Shown: positions 1-6,800 of the stretch, one piece after another
How the letters are laid out: the number at the start of each line of letters is the position of its first letter
Position numbering within the stretch: position 1 is the stretch's first letter
Source of the DNA: DRQF01 sp964559135
Lineage (GTDB): Bacteria > Planctomycetota > GCA-002687715 > DRQF01
Direction: 5' to 3'
NCBI GenBank assembly: GCA_964559135.1
Contig: CAZLGG010000151.1
Location: 1 to 7,361, forward strand
DNA: 7,361 nucleotides
Translations under genes and position numbers: made by a program
The notes under the pieces: generated by a model
Told to the model about the DNA's origin: nothing
Database searches by the model: none
Seen by the model: the letters and a program-made list of their open reading frames with translations, nothing else

Positions 1-476
1 GGTTGGAGGTGATGATCGAGAAGGTCGCGATCAAGCCCGGCAAGCCCCTCCTCTATGGCCGCCTTTCCGCGGAAGACGGGCGCTCGGTCGAGGTCTTCGG
101 ACTGCCCGGCAACCCGGTCTCGTCTTTCGCCACGTTCGAGATCTTCGTCCGACCCCATCTCGAGGCGTTCTGTGGGCTGCCCGAACGGGAAGCGCCACGT
201 CTTCGCATGGAAATCCGAGGATCGAGCCCAGGGAAGGCCATCCCCCGCACGCAGCACTTGCCCGTGAACGTGAGCCTGCTCCATGACGGTCGTCTCATCG
301 CGGAACGGGTGACGTGGCACGGGAGTGGAGACCTGCGCGGAATGGCGGAGGCGAACGGCTTGTTGGTCGTGGAGGCCGGCGAGGCTCCCCCGGCCGAGGG
401 TGAAGAGGGCTGGGTGCATCTGGTGGAGCCGATCGACCCCTCGCGCCGTGTCTCGGTCTCGGACGGGGCACGGTGA
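1..476 (+). CDS. moeA: Molybdopterin molybdenumtransferase MoeA, C-terminal part (5' end outside window)
   Basis: MoeA inserts molybdate into adenylylated molybdopterin, the last general step of molybdenum cofactor synthesis, in the cytoplasm. About 157 C-terminal residues are present; the family usually has about 400, so the N-terminal domains lie upstream of the window. The visible part starts near the end of the MoCF-binding domain: a PGKP motif (bases 36-47) and the family hallmark LPGNPVSS (bases 102-125), followed by FATFEIFVRP. The small beta-rich domain IV follows, with the typical GDLRGMAEANGLLVV near its end. Frame is kept throughout and ends at TGA 474-476. The stop overlaps the GTG start of the next gene, so the two are probably co-transcribed and translationally coupled. 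Family assignment is secure; the left boundary is only the window edge. Confidence 0.93.
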   Translation, partial: LEVMIEKVAIKPGKPLLYGRLSAEDGRSVEVFGLPGNPVSSFATFEIFVRPHLEAFCGLPEREAPRLRMEIRGSSPGKAIPRTQHLPVNVSLLHDGRLIAERVTWHGSGDLRGMAEANGLLVVEAGEAPPAEGEEGWVHLVEPIDPSRRVSVSDGAR

Positions 477-2167
477 AGAACGGGCCCGTCTCTCCCCGCG
501 TCCTCATCCTGACGTCCCTTTTCTCCCACGGATTGGCCGCTGCGGCCTTTCCTCCGGTGGGTGGGTCGCCGTTGGTTCTCGTGGCCCTCGCCCCCTGGTT
601 TTATTTGCTGGGCCGAGACACTCCCCCTCGCGGGTTCCTTCGGGCCTTCCTGCTGGGCCAGGGGCTTTACGGGTTTTTCCGGCTGGGGTGGTTGGGGGGA
701 CTGGCCGGGGCTCCCCAGGCCGGCTGGGCCGGGACGGTTCTTCTCACCGTGGTCTACGTGCTCATCGCGTGGCCCGTTGGATGGGGTTTCCGCCGCATTT
801 GGCGCCGTCGCCCGGGAACCCTGATTTGGGCCGCTCCGCTCGCTTTCGCGGCCAACGACGCCTTGCGGACGTGGGCCACCGGAGGGCTGGCCTGGCATGA
901 TCTGGGCTACGCTCTCGCGGATTGGCCCCTTCTGATCCAATCGGCGGACTGGGGCCGAGTGTTTCCGCTGACGCTCTGGGTCGTGGCCGGCAACGTCGTC
1001 GCGGGAGAGGGCTGGGCCGTCTTCCGCGGCCGAAGCGGTGCGCGCCGATGGGCGTTGCGCGCGGCCGTTTGGGTGCTCGTCACCGGGGCTCTTTGCGGCT
1101 ATGGCGCGTGGAGGGAGGCCGACCTTTCCGCCCAGTACCGGGAAGGCCCTCTCGTGATCGGGGCCCAACCCGCCATCACCCAGGAAAAGAAACTCCAGAA
1201 GATCGGACGCGCGAAGGAATTCGAGATCATGATGGATCTTCTTCGCCGAGGGACGGCCGAAGCAGGCGTCGCGGATCTCTACGTCTTGCCGGAGACGTCC
1301 TTTTTCACGGCCGACGAAACGGATCGCCTCCCGTCGCGCCGCCGCGGTCTTCCCCTCGACGGTCTCCTCAATCGTCCTTTTCGTTACGGCGGTCGACGCG
1401 TCGACGTGCGCGGTGCTTTCAGGGAGGTGATGAAGGCGGGAGACAAAGGGCCTCGGTCGCGGTCGCCCCGGATCGTCATGGGCCTCGTCCAGTTCGAAGA
1501 CGACCGGAAAGAGGTTGTCGAGGCCAACCGCGCCGTCTTGGTGGACACGTCGAGAGAGAAGCTTCGCGTTCTCGACCACTACGACAAACGCCGTCTCGTC
1601 CCGTTCGGGGAATACTTGCCGTTCAAGGACACCTTCTTCGGGAAGGACTTGGAGGACTACGTGACGCGCACGGCGGGCTACCGTCCTGGGCAGACGCCGG
1701 GTGAACGGGACGTGCTGTGGCAGGTGAGCCCGGCCGGTCCTCGATTCGCCGTCAACATCTGCTTCGAGATCGTCTTCCCCGACGACTTCGTGCGCGCCCG
1801 CGAGGCGGGCGCCGACTTCGTTGTGAACATCAGCAACGATGGTTGGTACGACGACTCGGGGGAGAGAGAGTTGGTGCATGCGCAGACGCGTTTTCGTGCC
1901 GTCGAAAACCGCCGTAGCGTCGTGCGTCTCAGCAACACGGGCATCAGTGCCGTCATCGGTCCGTTGGGCGAGGAAGTGGCGGTGGTGGAGAAGGACGGCA
2001 GGCGTCTTTCCGTTCCGGGGGTGCTGGTGGGGCGCCCGCCCCTGCTTCCCCGCGACGTGGGCCCGTTTCCGACGGCGATTTGGGCGCCCTGGATGGTTCT
2101 GGCCGCCTTCCTGGCCGCAGTCGCCGGAACGTCCATTGGCAAGTCGCGATCCCGTCCCGAGTTATGA
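473..2167 (+). CDS. lnt: Apolipoprotein N-acyltransferase Lnt
   Basis: Lnt transfers an acyl chain from a phospholipid to the N-terminal cysteine of apolipoproteins, the third step of lipoprotein maturation in the inner membrane, and its presence points to a diderm. The protein has 564 residues (E. coli Lnt has about 512). Residues 1-220 contain several hydrophobic membrane segments. A nitrilase-like (CN hydrolase) domain follows, with the expected triad: Glu274 in LPETSFF, Lys372 in YDKRRLVPFGEYLP and Cys430 in NICFEIVFPD. The conserved NISNDGWYDDS and HAQTRFRAVENRR blocks follow, and a last membrane segment lies near residues 535-558. The tyrosine after the catalytic Cys in E. coli is Phe here. 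The Glu-Lys spacing is about 30 residues longer than in E. coli, because of an arginine-rich insert around residues 283-330. The GTG start overlaps the moeA stop (GTGA), and no strong Shine-Dalgarno is seen. Confidence 0.94.
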   Translation: MKNGPVSPRVLILTSLFSHGLAAAAFPPVGGSPLVLVALAPWFYLLGRDTPPRGFLRAFLLGQGLYGFFRLGWLGGLAGAPQAGWAGTVLLTVVYVLIAWPVGWGFRRIWRRRPGTLIWAAPLAFAANDALRTWATGGLAWHDLGYALADWPLLIQSADWGRVFPLTLWVVAGNVVAGEGWAVFRGRSGARRWALRAAVWVLVTGALCGYGAWREADLSAQYREGPLVIGAQPAITQEKKLQKIGRAKEFEIMMDLLRRGTAEAGVADLYVLPETSFFTADETDRLPSRRRGLPLDGLLNRPFRYGGRRVDVRGAFREVMKAGDKGPRSRSPRIVMGLVQFEDDRKEVVEANRAVLVDTSREKLRVLDHYDKRRLVPFGEYLPFKDTFFGKDLEDYVTRTAGYRPGQTPGERDVLWQVSPAGPRFAVNICFEIVFPDDFVRAREAGADFVVNISNDGWYDDSGERELVHAQTRFRAVENRRSVVRLSNTGISAVIGPLGEEVAVVEKDGRRLSVPGVLVGRPPLLPRDVGPFPTAIWAPWMVLAAFLAAVAGTSIGKSRSRPEL

Positions 2168-2181
2168 GAAGGTTTGTTTCC

Positions 2182-2209
2182 TTGACATCGGGAGCCGCCC
2201 GCATAGAAT
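2182..2209 (+). promoter_or_regulatory. Sigma-70-type promoter for the coiled-coil/small membrane protein unit
   Basis: A perfect -35 box TTGACA (2182-2187) is followed after 16 bases by TAGAAT (2204-2209), one mismatch from TATAAT. Transcription would start near 2216 and give a leader of about 145 nt before the ATG at 2361. It lies 15 bases after the lnt stop, so the next genes have their own promoter. The first box sits in CTTGACATCG, the same 10-mer as in the promoter at 3712. The call rests on sequence match alone. Confidence 0.72.
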
Positions 2210-2263
2210 CATGCCCCATCGCCTGAAGGGAATGGTCTAGGGGTCTCTCTACGGGATTTCCTC

Positions 2264-2340
2264 GTACCAGGGGCGCGCTCTTGTGGTACAAGACGCCGAA
2301 GCGGATCAAGGGAATCCTGTCGACCTCGCAGGATGTGCCC
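2264..2340 (+). promoter_or_regulatory. Structured 5' leader with two short inverted repeats
   Basis: GTACCA (2264-2269) pairs with TGGTAC (2284-2289) across 14 bases. ATCCTG (2314-2319) pairs with CAGGAT (2329-2334) across 9 bases, and this second stem can extend through a bulge by GGG 2310-2312 with CCC 2338-2340. The second hairpin ends a few bases before the AGGGA ribosome-binding site (2346-2350). Neither is followed by a T run, so they are not terminators. Their position allows a role in translation or mRNA stability, but such short stems can occur by chance and no known riboswitch class is recognised. Confidence 0.3.
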
Positions 2341-2360
2341 AGAAAAGGGAAAAAAGTGGC

Positions 2361-3224
2361 ATGAACCAAGTCGCGCGAGTCTTCGTAATCATCAATCTTC
2401 TTCTGTCGGCCGGATTCCTCCTGGCTGCTGCGACCTTTCTCCAGCAGAGCACGGATTGGAAAGCCAAGGAAATGACGGCCCGGAACGAAATGAGCAACCT
2501 GGAGCAGGAAAAGGCTCGCGAGATCAGCGAGCTGAATGCCGAAATCCAGCGCCTCAACCAGGCCAAGCAAATGCTGACCGACAAGGTCAGTGCCAAGGAG
2601 AACGAGATCACCGATCTCAAGGCCCGCCGAGATGCGTTGCAAGAGCAGAAGAACGGCGCCGAGCGCGCCGCTCAGCAGCTTCGGGGCGACGTGACGAAGC
2701 TGACGGGACAGGTCGAAGAGCTTCGCGGCATCTACAGCCAGCTCCATGATCTGATCGAACGCTACCGCACCCGGGCCGAGGAGGCGCAGCAGACGGCGGC
2801 TCAGGCCCAGCAGAAGCAGGCCGAGTTGGCCAAGCTCGCCGACGATCGGGCGGGCGAGATTCATAACCTGAAGACCACCCTCGAGTCGATCCAGCAGACG
2901 CTTTCGAGGACGGAAGCCAAGTTGGCGACCTACGTCGCGATCTATCCCCCGCCCGCCGAGGCGGTCCAGCCGAAGATCGATGGGTTCGTCGTGCGCTTCG
3001 ACAGCGCCACCCAGTTGGTCGAGATCAACCGCGGCTCCAAGCACGGTGTGAAGATCGGCCACGTGTTCGACTTGGTGCGGGGCAACAGCCAATACATCTG
3101 CACGGTCCGGGCGGATCGTGTGGGGCCTGACTCCTGCGTGTGCTCCATCGAAATCAAGACGGGGCGCTGGCCCCAGGCGGGTGATTTGGCCACCAAGTTG
3201 TCGTCGGTGCCGACCAAGAACTGA
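2361..3224 (+). CDS. Membrane-anchored coiled-coil protein with beta-rich C-terminal domain
   Basis: Function not recognised. The 287-residue protein opens with a short n-region and one hydrophobic segment (about residues 5-27, VFVIINLLLSAGFLLAAATF), best read as a signal anchor. Residues about 33-190 are a long, highly charged coiled coil rich in Glu, Gln, Lys and Ala. After a YPPP hinge (from residue 195), the last ~80 residues look like a compact beta domain: VVRFDSATQLVEINRGS, then HGVKIGHVFDLVRG, then a GD motif (QAGDLATKL) near the end. The G-x-x-x-GV-x-x-G spacing recalls the beta barrels of MreC and of FlgT-like C-terminal domains, but I see no clear family match. ATG 2361 is preferred over an in-frame GTG at 2283, because it puts the hydrophobic segment at the N-terminus and has AGGGA ten bases upstream. 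It has its own promoter (2182) and is followed 11 bases later by a small membrane protein gene. Confidence 0.85.
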   Translation: MNQVARVFVIINLLLSAGFLLAAATFLQQSTDWKAKEMTARNEMSNLEQEKAREISELNAEIQRLNQAKQMLTDKVSAKENEITDLKARRDALQEQKNGAERAAQQLRGDVTKLTGQVEELRGIYSQLHDLIERYRTRAEEAQQTAAQAQQKQAELAKLADDRAGEIHNLKTTLESIQQTLSRTEAKLATYVAIYPPPAEAVQPKIDGFVVRFDSATQLVEINRGSKHGVKIGHVFDLVRGNSQYICTVRADRVGPDSCVCSIEIKTGRWPQAGDLATKLSSVPTKN

Positions 3225-3232
3225 GAGGAGAG
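3225..3232 (+). promoter_or_regulatory. Shine-Dalgarno for the 55-residue membrane protein
   Basis: GAGAGGAGAG directly follows the stop of the coiled-coil gene. Its AGGAG core lies a few bases before ATG 3236. A strong ribosome-binding site in an 11-base gap supports the short downstream ORF as a real gene. Confidence 0.75.
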
Positions 3233-3235
3233 ATC

Positions 3236-3403
3236 ATGGCTGAATACGACGACGATCTCGAACTGGAACAGGAAGAGTCGGACAATGCTCGCGATCTCAC
3301 CAGCGGGATCGTGATCACCACCACGGTTCTCTTGCTCGGCGCCATGCTCGTGATGTTCATGGCCCTCAACAAGTACTTCGCTGTCGGCCCCTTCGCGGGC
3401 TGA
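3236..3403 (+). CDS. Small single-pass membrane protein (55 residues)
   Basis: Not recognised. The ORF encodes 55 residues. An acidic, probably cytoplasmic N-terminus of about 22 residues (starting MAEYDDDLELEQEESDNARD) is followed by a single hydrophobic segment, about residues 24-48 (SGIVITTTVLLLGAMLVMFM), and a short tail ending GPFAG. The evidence that it is real is the strong Shine-Dalgarno, the 11-base gap after the coiled-coil gene, the sensible charge and hydrophobic layout, and a terminator starting 26 bases after its stop. As second gene of a two-gene unit it may partner the coiled-coil protein in the membrane; that is inference. It is easily missed by minimum-length filters. Confidence 0.8.
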   Translation: MAEYDDDLELEQEESDNARDLTSGIVITTTVLLLGAMLVMFMALNKYFAVGPFAG

Positions 3404-3428
3404 ACGCCAAAGACAACAACCTGAATCG

Positions 3429-3469
3429 AAGGGGCTGCGGGGCTTCACCTCCGCAGCCCTTTTCTCTTT
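3429..3469 (+). terminator. Rho-independent terminator
   Basis: GGGCTGCGG (3432-3440) pairs perfectly with CCGCAGCCC (3451-3459) around a 10-base loop. The stem can extend outward by G-T and A-T pairs, and a T-rich tail (TTTTCTCTTT) follows. It ends the transcript of the coiled-coil and 55-residue protein genes. Confidence 0.92.
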
Positions 3470-3530
3470 GTCCGGAGCTCCGAGGCCCCGTCGAGCGCGC
3501 GCTTCGCCTCCGATGACGTCCTCATTGTCT

Positions 3531-3610
3531 CTCACGGAGCCGCAGAGAAGAAGGGGACAGATCGGAGGCTTCTCGGGAGATGCGTCTTTGTGTCTTTGTG
3601 TCTCCGTGAG
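3531..3610. repeat. Palindromic dispersed repeat ('TETQRHRE'-type element)
   Basis: Perfect 9-bp terminal inverted repeats CTCACGGAG (3531-3539) and CTCCGTGAG (3602-3610) bound an 80-bp element. Pairing continues imperfectly inward: about 15 of the first 18 positions match the reverse complement. GAGAAG/CTTCTC adds an inner stem. The right arm carries an 8-bp tandem array: TCTTTGTG at 3585-3592 and 3593-3600, then a degenerate TCTCCGTG at 3601-3608. Translated, the arms give TETQRHKD on the minus strand and SLCLCVSVS on the plus strand. From memory, such peptides recur in spurious ORFs of many environmental bacteria, marking a non-coding dispersed repeat. No target-site duplication is visible. 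Confidence 0.6.
3585..3608. repeat. 8-bp tandem repeat, three units
   Basis: TCTTTGTG occurs twice back to back and then once as TCTCCGTG. It forms the right arm of the palindromic element. Confidence 0.7.
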
Positions 3611-3711
3611 CGGTCCTTCTCCCTGGAGCCTGGAAGCCCTCGTCGCCCGGGGCGGCTTGTCGTGGCCTTCTCTCGGTATCACCCTTTCGCGGTGGGCTGC
3701 TTGAAATGCTC

Positions 3712-3740
3712 TTGACATCGACGCGTCCTCGTGATCAAAT
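3712..3740 (+). promoter_or_regulatory. Promoter for the large secreted protein gene
   Basis: TTGACA (3712-3717) is followed after 17 bases by TCAAAT (3735-3740), which matches TATAAT at four of six positions. It is preceded by TG plus one base (3732-3734), an extended -10 element that can offset the weaker hexamer. Transcription would begin near 3747, about 83 bases before GTG 3830. The -35 region is the same 10-mer CTTGACATCG as in the promoter at 2182. Confidence 0.55.
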
Positions 3741-3761
3741 CCGGCGAGTGGGTTTTTGGCG

Positions 3762-3777
3762 GTCCTCTCGCGAGGAC
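3762..3777 (+). promoter_or_regulatory. Small hairpin in the 5' leader
   Basis: GTCCTC (3762-3767) and GAGGAC (3772-3777) form a 6-bp stem with a TCGC tetraloop, just after the predicted transcription start. There is no T run. It may stabilise the mRNA 5' end; function unknown. Confidence 0.35.
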
Positions 3778-3817
3778 TGCAGGAGTACCCTTGGAATGCG
3801 AAAGAAACCTTCGAAGT

Positions 3818-3832
3818 GAGGAAAGAGCAGTG
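3818..3832 (+). promoter_or_regulatory. Shine-Dalgarno and GTG start of the large secreted protein
   Basis: GAGGA (3818-3822) lies seven bases before GTG 3830. The codons AAG AAT ATT then give MKNI and enter the C run in exactly the frame of the downstream coding sequence, so this site decides the start. Confidence 0.7.
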
Positions 3833-6800
3833 AAGAATATTCCCCCCCCCCCCCTCCTCCCCTTGACGGGTGGGGGGTTTTTGGCCCCCGGCCCCACCTC
3901 CNNNNNNNNNNGGCCACCCGGAACGGCGAAAAAACCCCCCGAAGAACAGGCAGCGGCGGGAAAATGCTTGCCCCCCCCCCCCCTCATCGCCTTGACGTGT
4001 GCGGTGTTCTTGGCCGCAGGCCTTAGATCCACCGATTTGTCGGCGCAGCAGAGTTTCACCTATGGGGTCACGACCTCCGTCAACGATCCCGGCCGACCCG
4101 CATTCGATCGCACGGTTTACAAAGTGCGGTCCCAGCCATGGGTCGATAGCCACCAGATTCAACCTGCCGTGGTTTTTCAAGGCGAGGTGGTCGTCTTCGA
4201 ACCCACGGATATCCCGGCGACGACGTTGAAGCATGCCGCCATCGTGTTCGTCCAGAGCCACGGGTTTCAGTCCGACCCCGCCGAAACGATCGTCACCGAC
4301 GATCGGTTCACCCGGGCCGTCCTCCCTTTCCTCGCCGCCGGCTATACCTGTTTTTTCATCAACCACGGGGACGCCACCCATATTCGCACCGAGGAGGGGG
4401 CGCCCATCGATCCCCCCGTCGTGGGGTGGACCTCGATCGAACAAAGCCAGCAACTTCGCGACGCTCTGCGGTTCATCAAGTTCCATTCGGTCTACGGCAC
4501 CGGGAACAGCCCGCCCGCTCCCCAGTTCGACGTGGATCCAAACCGTCTCATCATCGCGGGGGGAAGTTCCGGCGGTGTCCTGGCGCTCGGTCTTCACGCC
4601 ATCCCTTCTTCCACGGGGATGATGATGAGCGCTCTGGAGAACCCCCTGCCCGGAGTTGCCCCTCATGACAGCGCCGTCTTCACGGGACCACTCACAGCCA
4701 TCGCCACGGTGGGCGCGGCGGGTTCCGATGGCGCCAACTTCCGCTTCGCCGGGGACTGGGCCTTCCCCTTCGTGCGACCCAACGCCCTGTTCCATCCGGA
4801 TCTCAATGGAAGGATGGTGGAAGATCCGGCCAACCCCGGAACGATGGTCACCGCGGGCCCCCTTTCCTACAACATGAGCGATCCGCTCGTTCTGAACCTG
4901 TTTTCGCCGCCGCCCGTGGGAAATCCTCCGGTTTCGCAATTCGGCGTCGATGTGATGCTGTTTTCCGCTGTCACCACCAACCCGCCCCCCGACGATCAGT
5001 TCAAGCCGACCTATCCGTTCCCCTATCCCGTGTCGTTCCCCACCACCGGGACGGCCGGGGGCCCATGGGGGTGGGGAGGCGGTGCTTTCCTCACGTTCCC
5101 CACCTTGAACTTCGATCGTTCGAACCAGACTCTGGGAGATCCGACTCTCCCCTCGAACCTCTACCCGGACGTCCCCACCTACAACGTTCACCTCGCCAAT
5201 CTCCTCACGTCCTCCAGCGTGGTGAACAACATCACGAGTGCTACGGGGGCCATCTACTGGAATGGTGGGGACAAGGACCGCTTTTCGCCGATGTTCCAGA
5301 TGACGACGCTCAGCACTGCGTGCTTCGCGAATCAGGTCCCTTTCTACGGCATCCTCTTCACGGGGGAGGGACACGGGGTGCGAGACCTGGACGAAGAGCG
5401 CCCTCGACGAGCCCTGGCCTTCATCGACAAGCACCTTTTCAACAGTCCCGACAGTGACGAGGACGGTATCCCCGACACGGCGGAGGCCCTCACCAACCCC
5501 TTCGATGCGGACACGGACGGTGATGGGGCGAGCGACCATGAAGAGATCCTCGCGGGCACGTCGCCCACGGATCCTCTTTCCGTCTTCAGAATCACGGACA
5601 TTCAGCGATTCACCACGACGGGCGGCAACCACGCCATGATCATCACCTTTCCGGTCGTCGCCGGGAAGCGCTATCGGCTGCTTCAGACGAATCCTCCACC
5701 CGTTGTCGGCCTGAGTACGTCGACCACCGAGCACGGCGTCGTGGCGCTCCGAGAGAATTTGTGGACGGAGGTTCCAGGCACGGCATTTCAGGCCGCTTCC
5801 AACGGGACGTCGACCTACACCGTGACGATGACGGACCCGCTGACCTACGTGACCACGTACCTGGATGCTCTTCTGACGGAATCCAGGTTCTTCAAGGTGG
5901 AGGTGAGGGATGGGAGCGATCAGTATCTGGGGGTTTTCACTCGTCCCGTGGGGCGCTTCGTCGAAACCCTCGTGACGGCCGACCCCTCGAGTTCCGCGCC
6001 GGCGCTGAACCTCTTTTCGGCCCCTCTCCATGGGCCCGAGATCTACGAGGGAAAATTCACGGCTGCGGGCGCGGATCATCTCGTCTTCGACACCGCGACG
6101 GCCACGGTCTTGGCCGCCGCCGACTTCACGGGGCCGCCCGAGGTCGATCCCTTGAAGGCGTTCTTTCCTCGGTATGTGGTTCTCGTCACCCATGATGCCT
6201 CGCGTCGGCCCGGCCAGCCCTTGCCGGAGAATGCCGTGGAGACGAAGCCACCCTTGACGGACCACGGCATGGAGGGAGACTGGTGGCCCGTGAAGTTCCG
6301 TAGCACCACCACGGCCACCGACGACACCTTGGTGCTGGATACGACGTACTCGGGGATTCCCGTCACGAATCTGCCCGCGGGCTCGTCGGTGGTCGTCCGA
6401 CCCACGACGTCGTTCGATGATCTGTTCGTGAACGTGTTCGCCACGTCGTTCGCCACGGCATCAAATGTCGCCGTCGGACAAGTGGTCACGCTTCGAAGGC
6501 CATTTGGGACGACGGGAGTGACCTTGACGGCCACCTATCAGGGTTGGGTCTCATCGTTGGGCCACGCCTGGAACGTGGTCAGTAGCCTTCAGCCGGGTGT
6601 GACCCATTTATTGAGCGGTCACGACATCCGTCTTCTTCCCGATGAGGCGGCGATGTTCATGAGTACGAACTATCAGCCGCCGCCGTTGTTGAGCAGTGGT
6701 CAGGCCGTGTTGGTGAATCGGGCGGGTTGGGTTCCCATGCGCCGCATCAATGCCTATCTGCATCCCCAGGCGAGTCTGGGCGGGCAACGGGAGTTCAAGG

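Larger units (their letters stand above)
3404..3829. other. Intergenic region, 426 bases
   Basis: No protein-coding gene is supported here. In order it holds the terminator (3429-3469), a palindromic dispersed repeat (3531-3610), about 100 bases with no feature I can support (3611-3711), a promoter (3712-3740), a small leader hairpin (3762-3777), a possible 7-codon leader ORF (3796-3819) and the Shine-Dalgarno of the large secreted protein gene. Confidence 0.7.
3785..3901. repeat. Left copy of a sequence duplicated across the assembly gap
   Basis: This segment matches 3912-4030 almost end to end, at an offset of 129 bases. After the C run the copies align without gaps for 48 bases in the same codon phase, and 36 of 48 are identical. 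The differences mostly turn a base into its neighbour (for example ATC to CTC, TGT to GGT), as expected from read-end phasing error. The part before the C run looks clean here; the part after it looks degraded. It is best read as a contig end, not a biological repeat. Confidence 0.8.

Noticed and set aside
53..1879. Open frame of 608 codons on the minus strand
   Set aside because: It is antisense to moeA and lnt, both of which have clear catalytic or family motifs. Its composition (Arg/Pro/Gly/Ser-rich) is that of a shadow frame.
2283..2360. In-frame GTG 2283 as an upstream start for the coiled-coil protein
   Set aside because: It would add 26 polar residues before the membrane anchor and lies within a predicted leader hairpin; ATG 2361 has a ribosome-binding site and places the anchor at the N-terminus.
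3585..3608. Start of a CRISPR array
   Set aside because: The units are 8 bp with no spacers.
3468..3704. 78-codon + strand ORF containing SLCLCVSVS
   Set aside because: It is the conceptual translation of the palindromic repeat and its flanks, which is a familiar spurious ORF.
3785..4030. A genuine tandem duplication or proline-rich linker across the gap
   Set aside because: The mismatches mostly copy neighbouring bases and are mirrored about the C run, as expected for sequencing error at contig ends rather than evolutionary divergence.
2942..6265. Open frame of 1,107 codons on the minus strand
   Set aside because: It runs antisense to the coiled-coil gene and the secreted hydrolase, crosses the N gap, the terminator and the palindromic repeat, and is rich in Arg/Gly/His with no recognisable domain. 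Long antisense frames are expected in GC-rich DNA.
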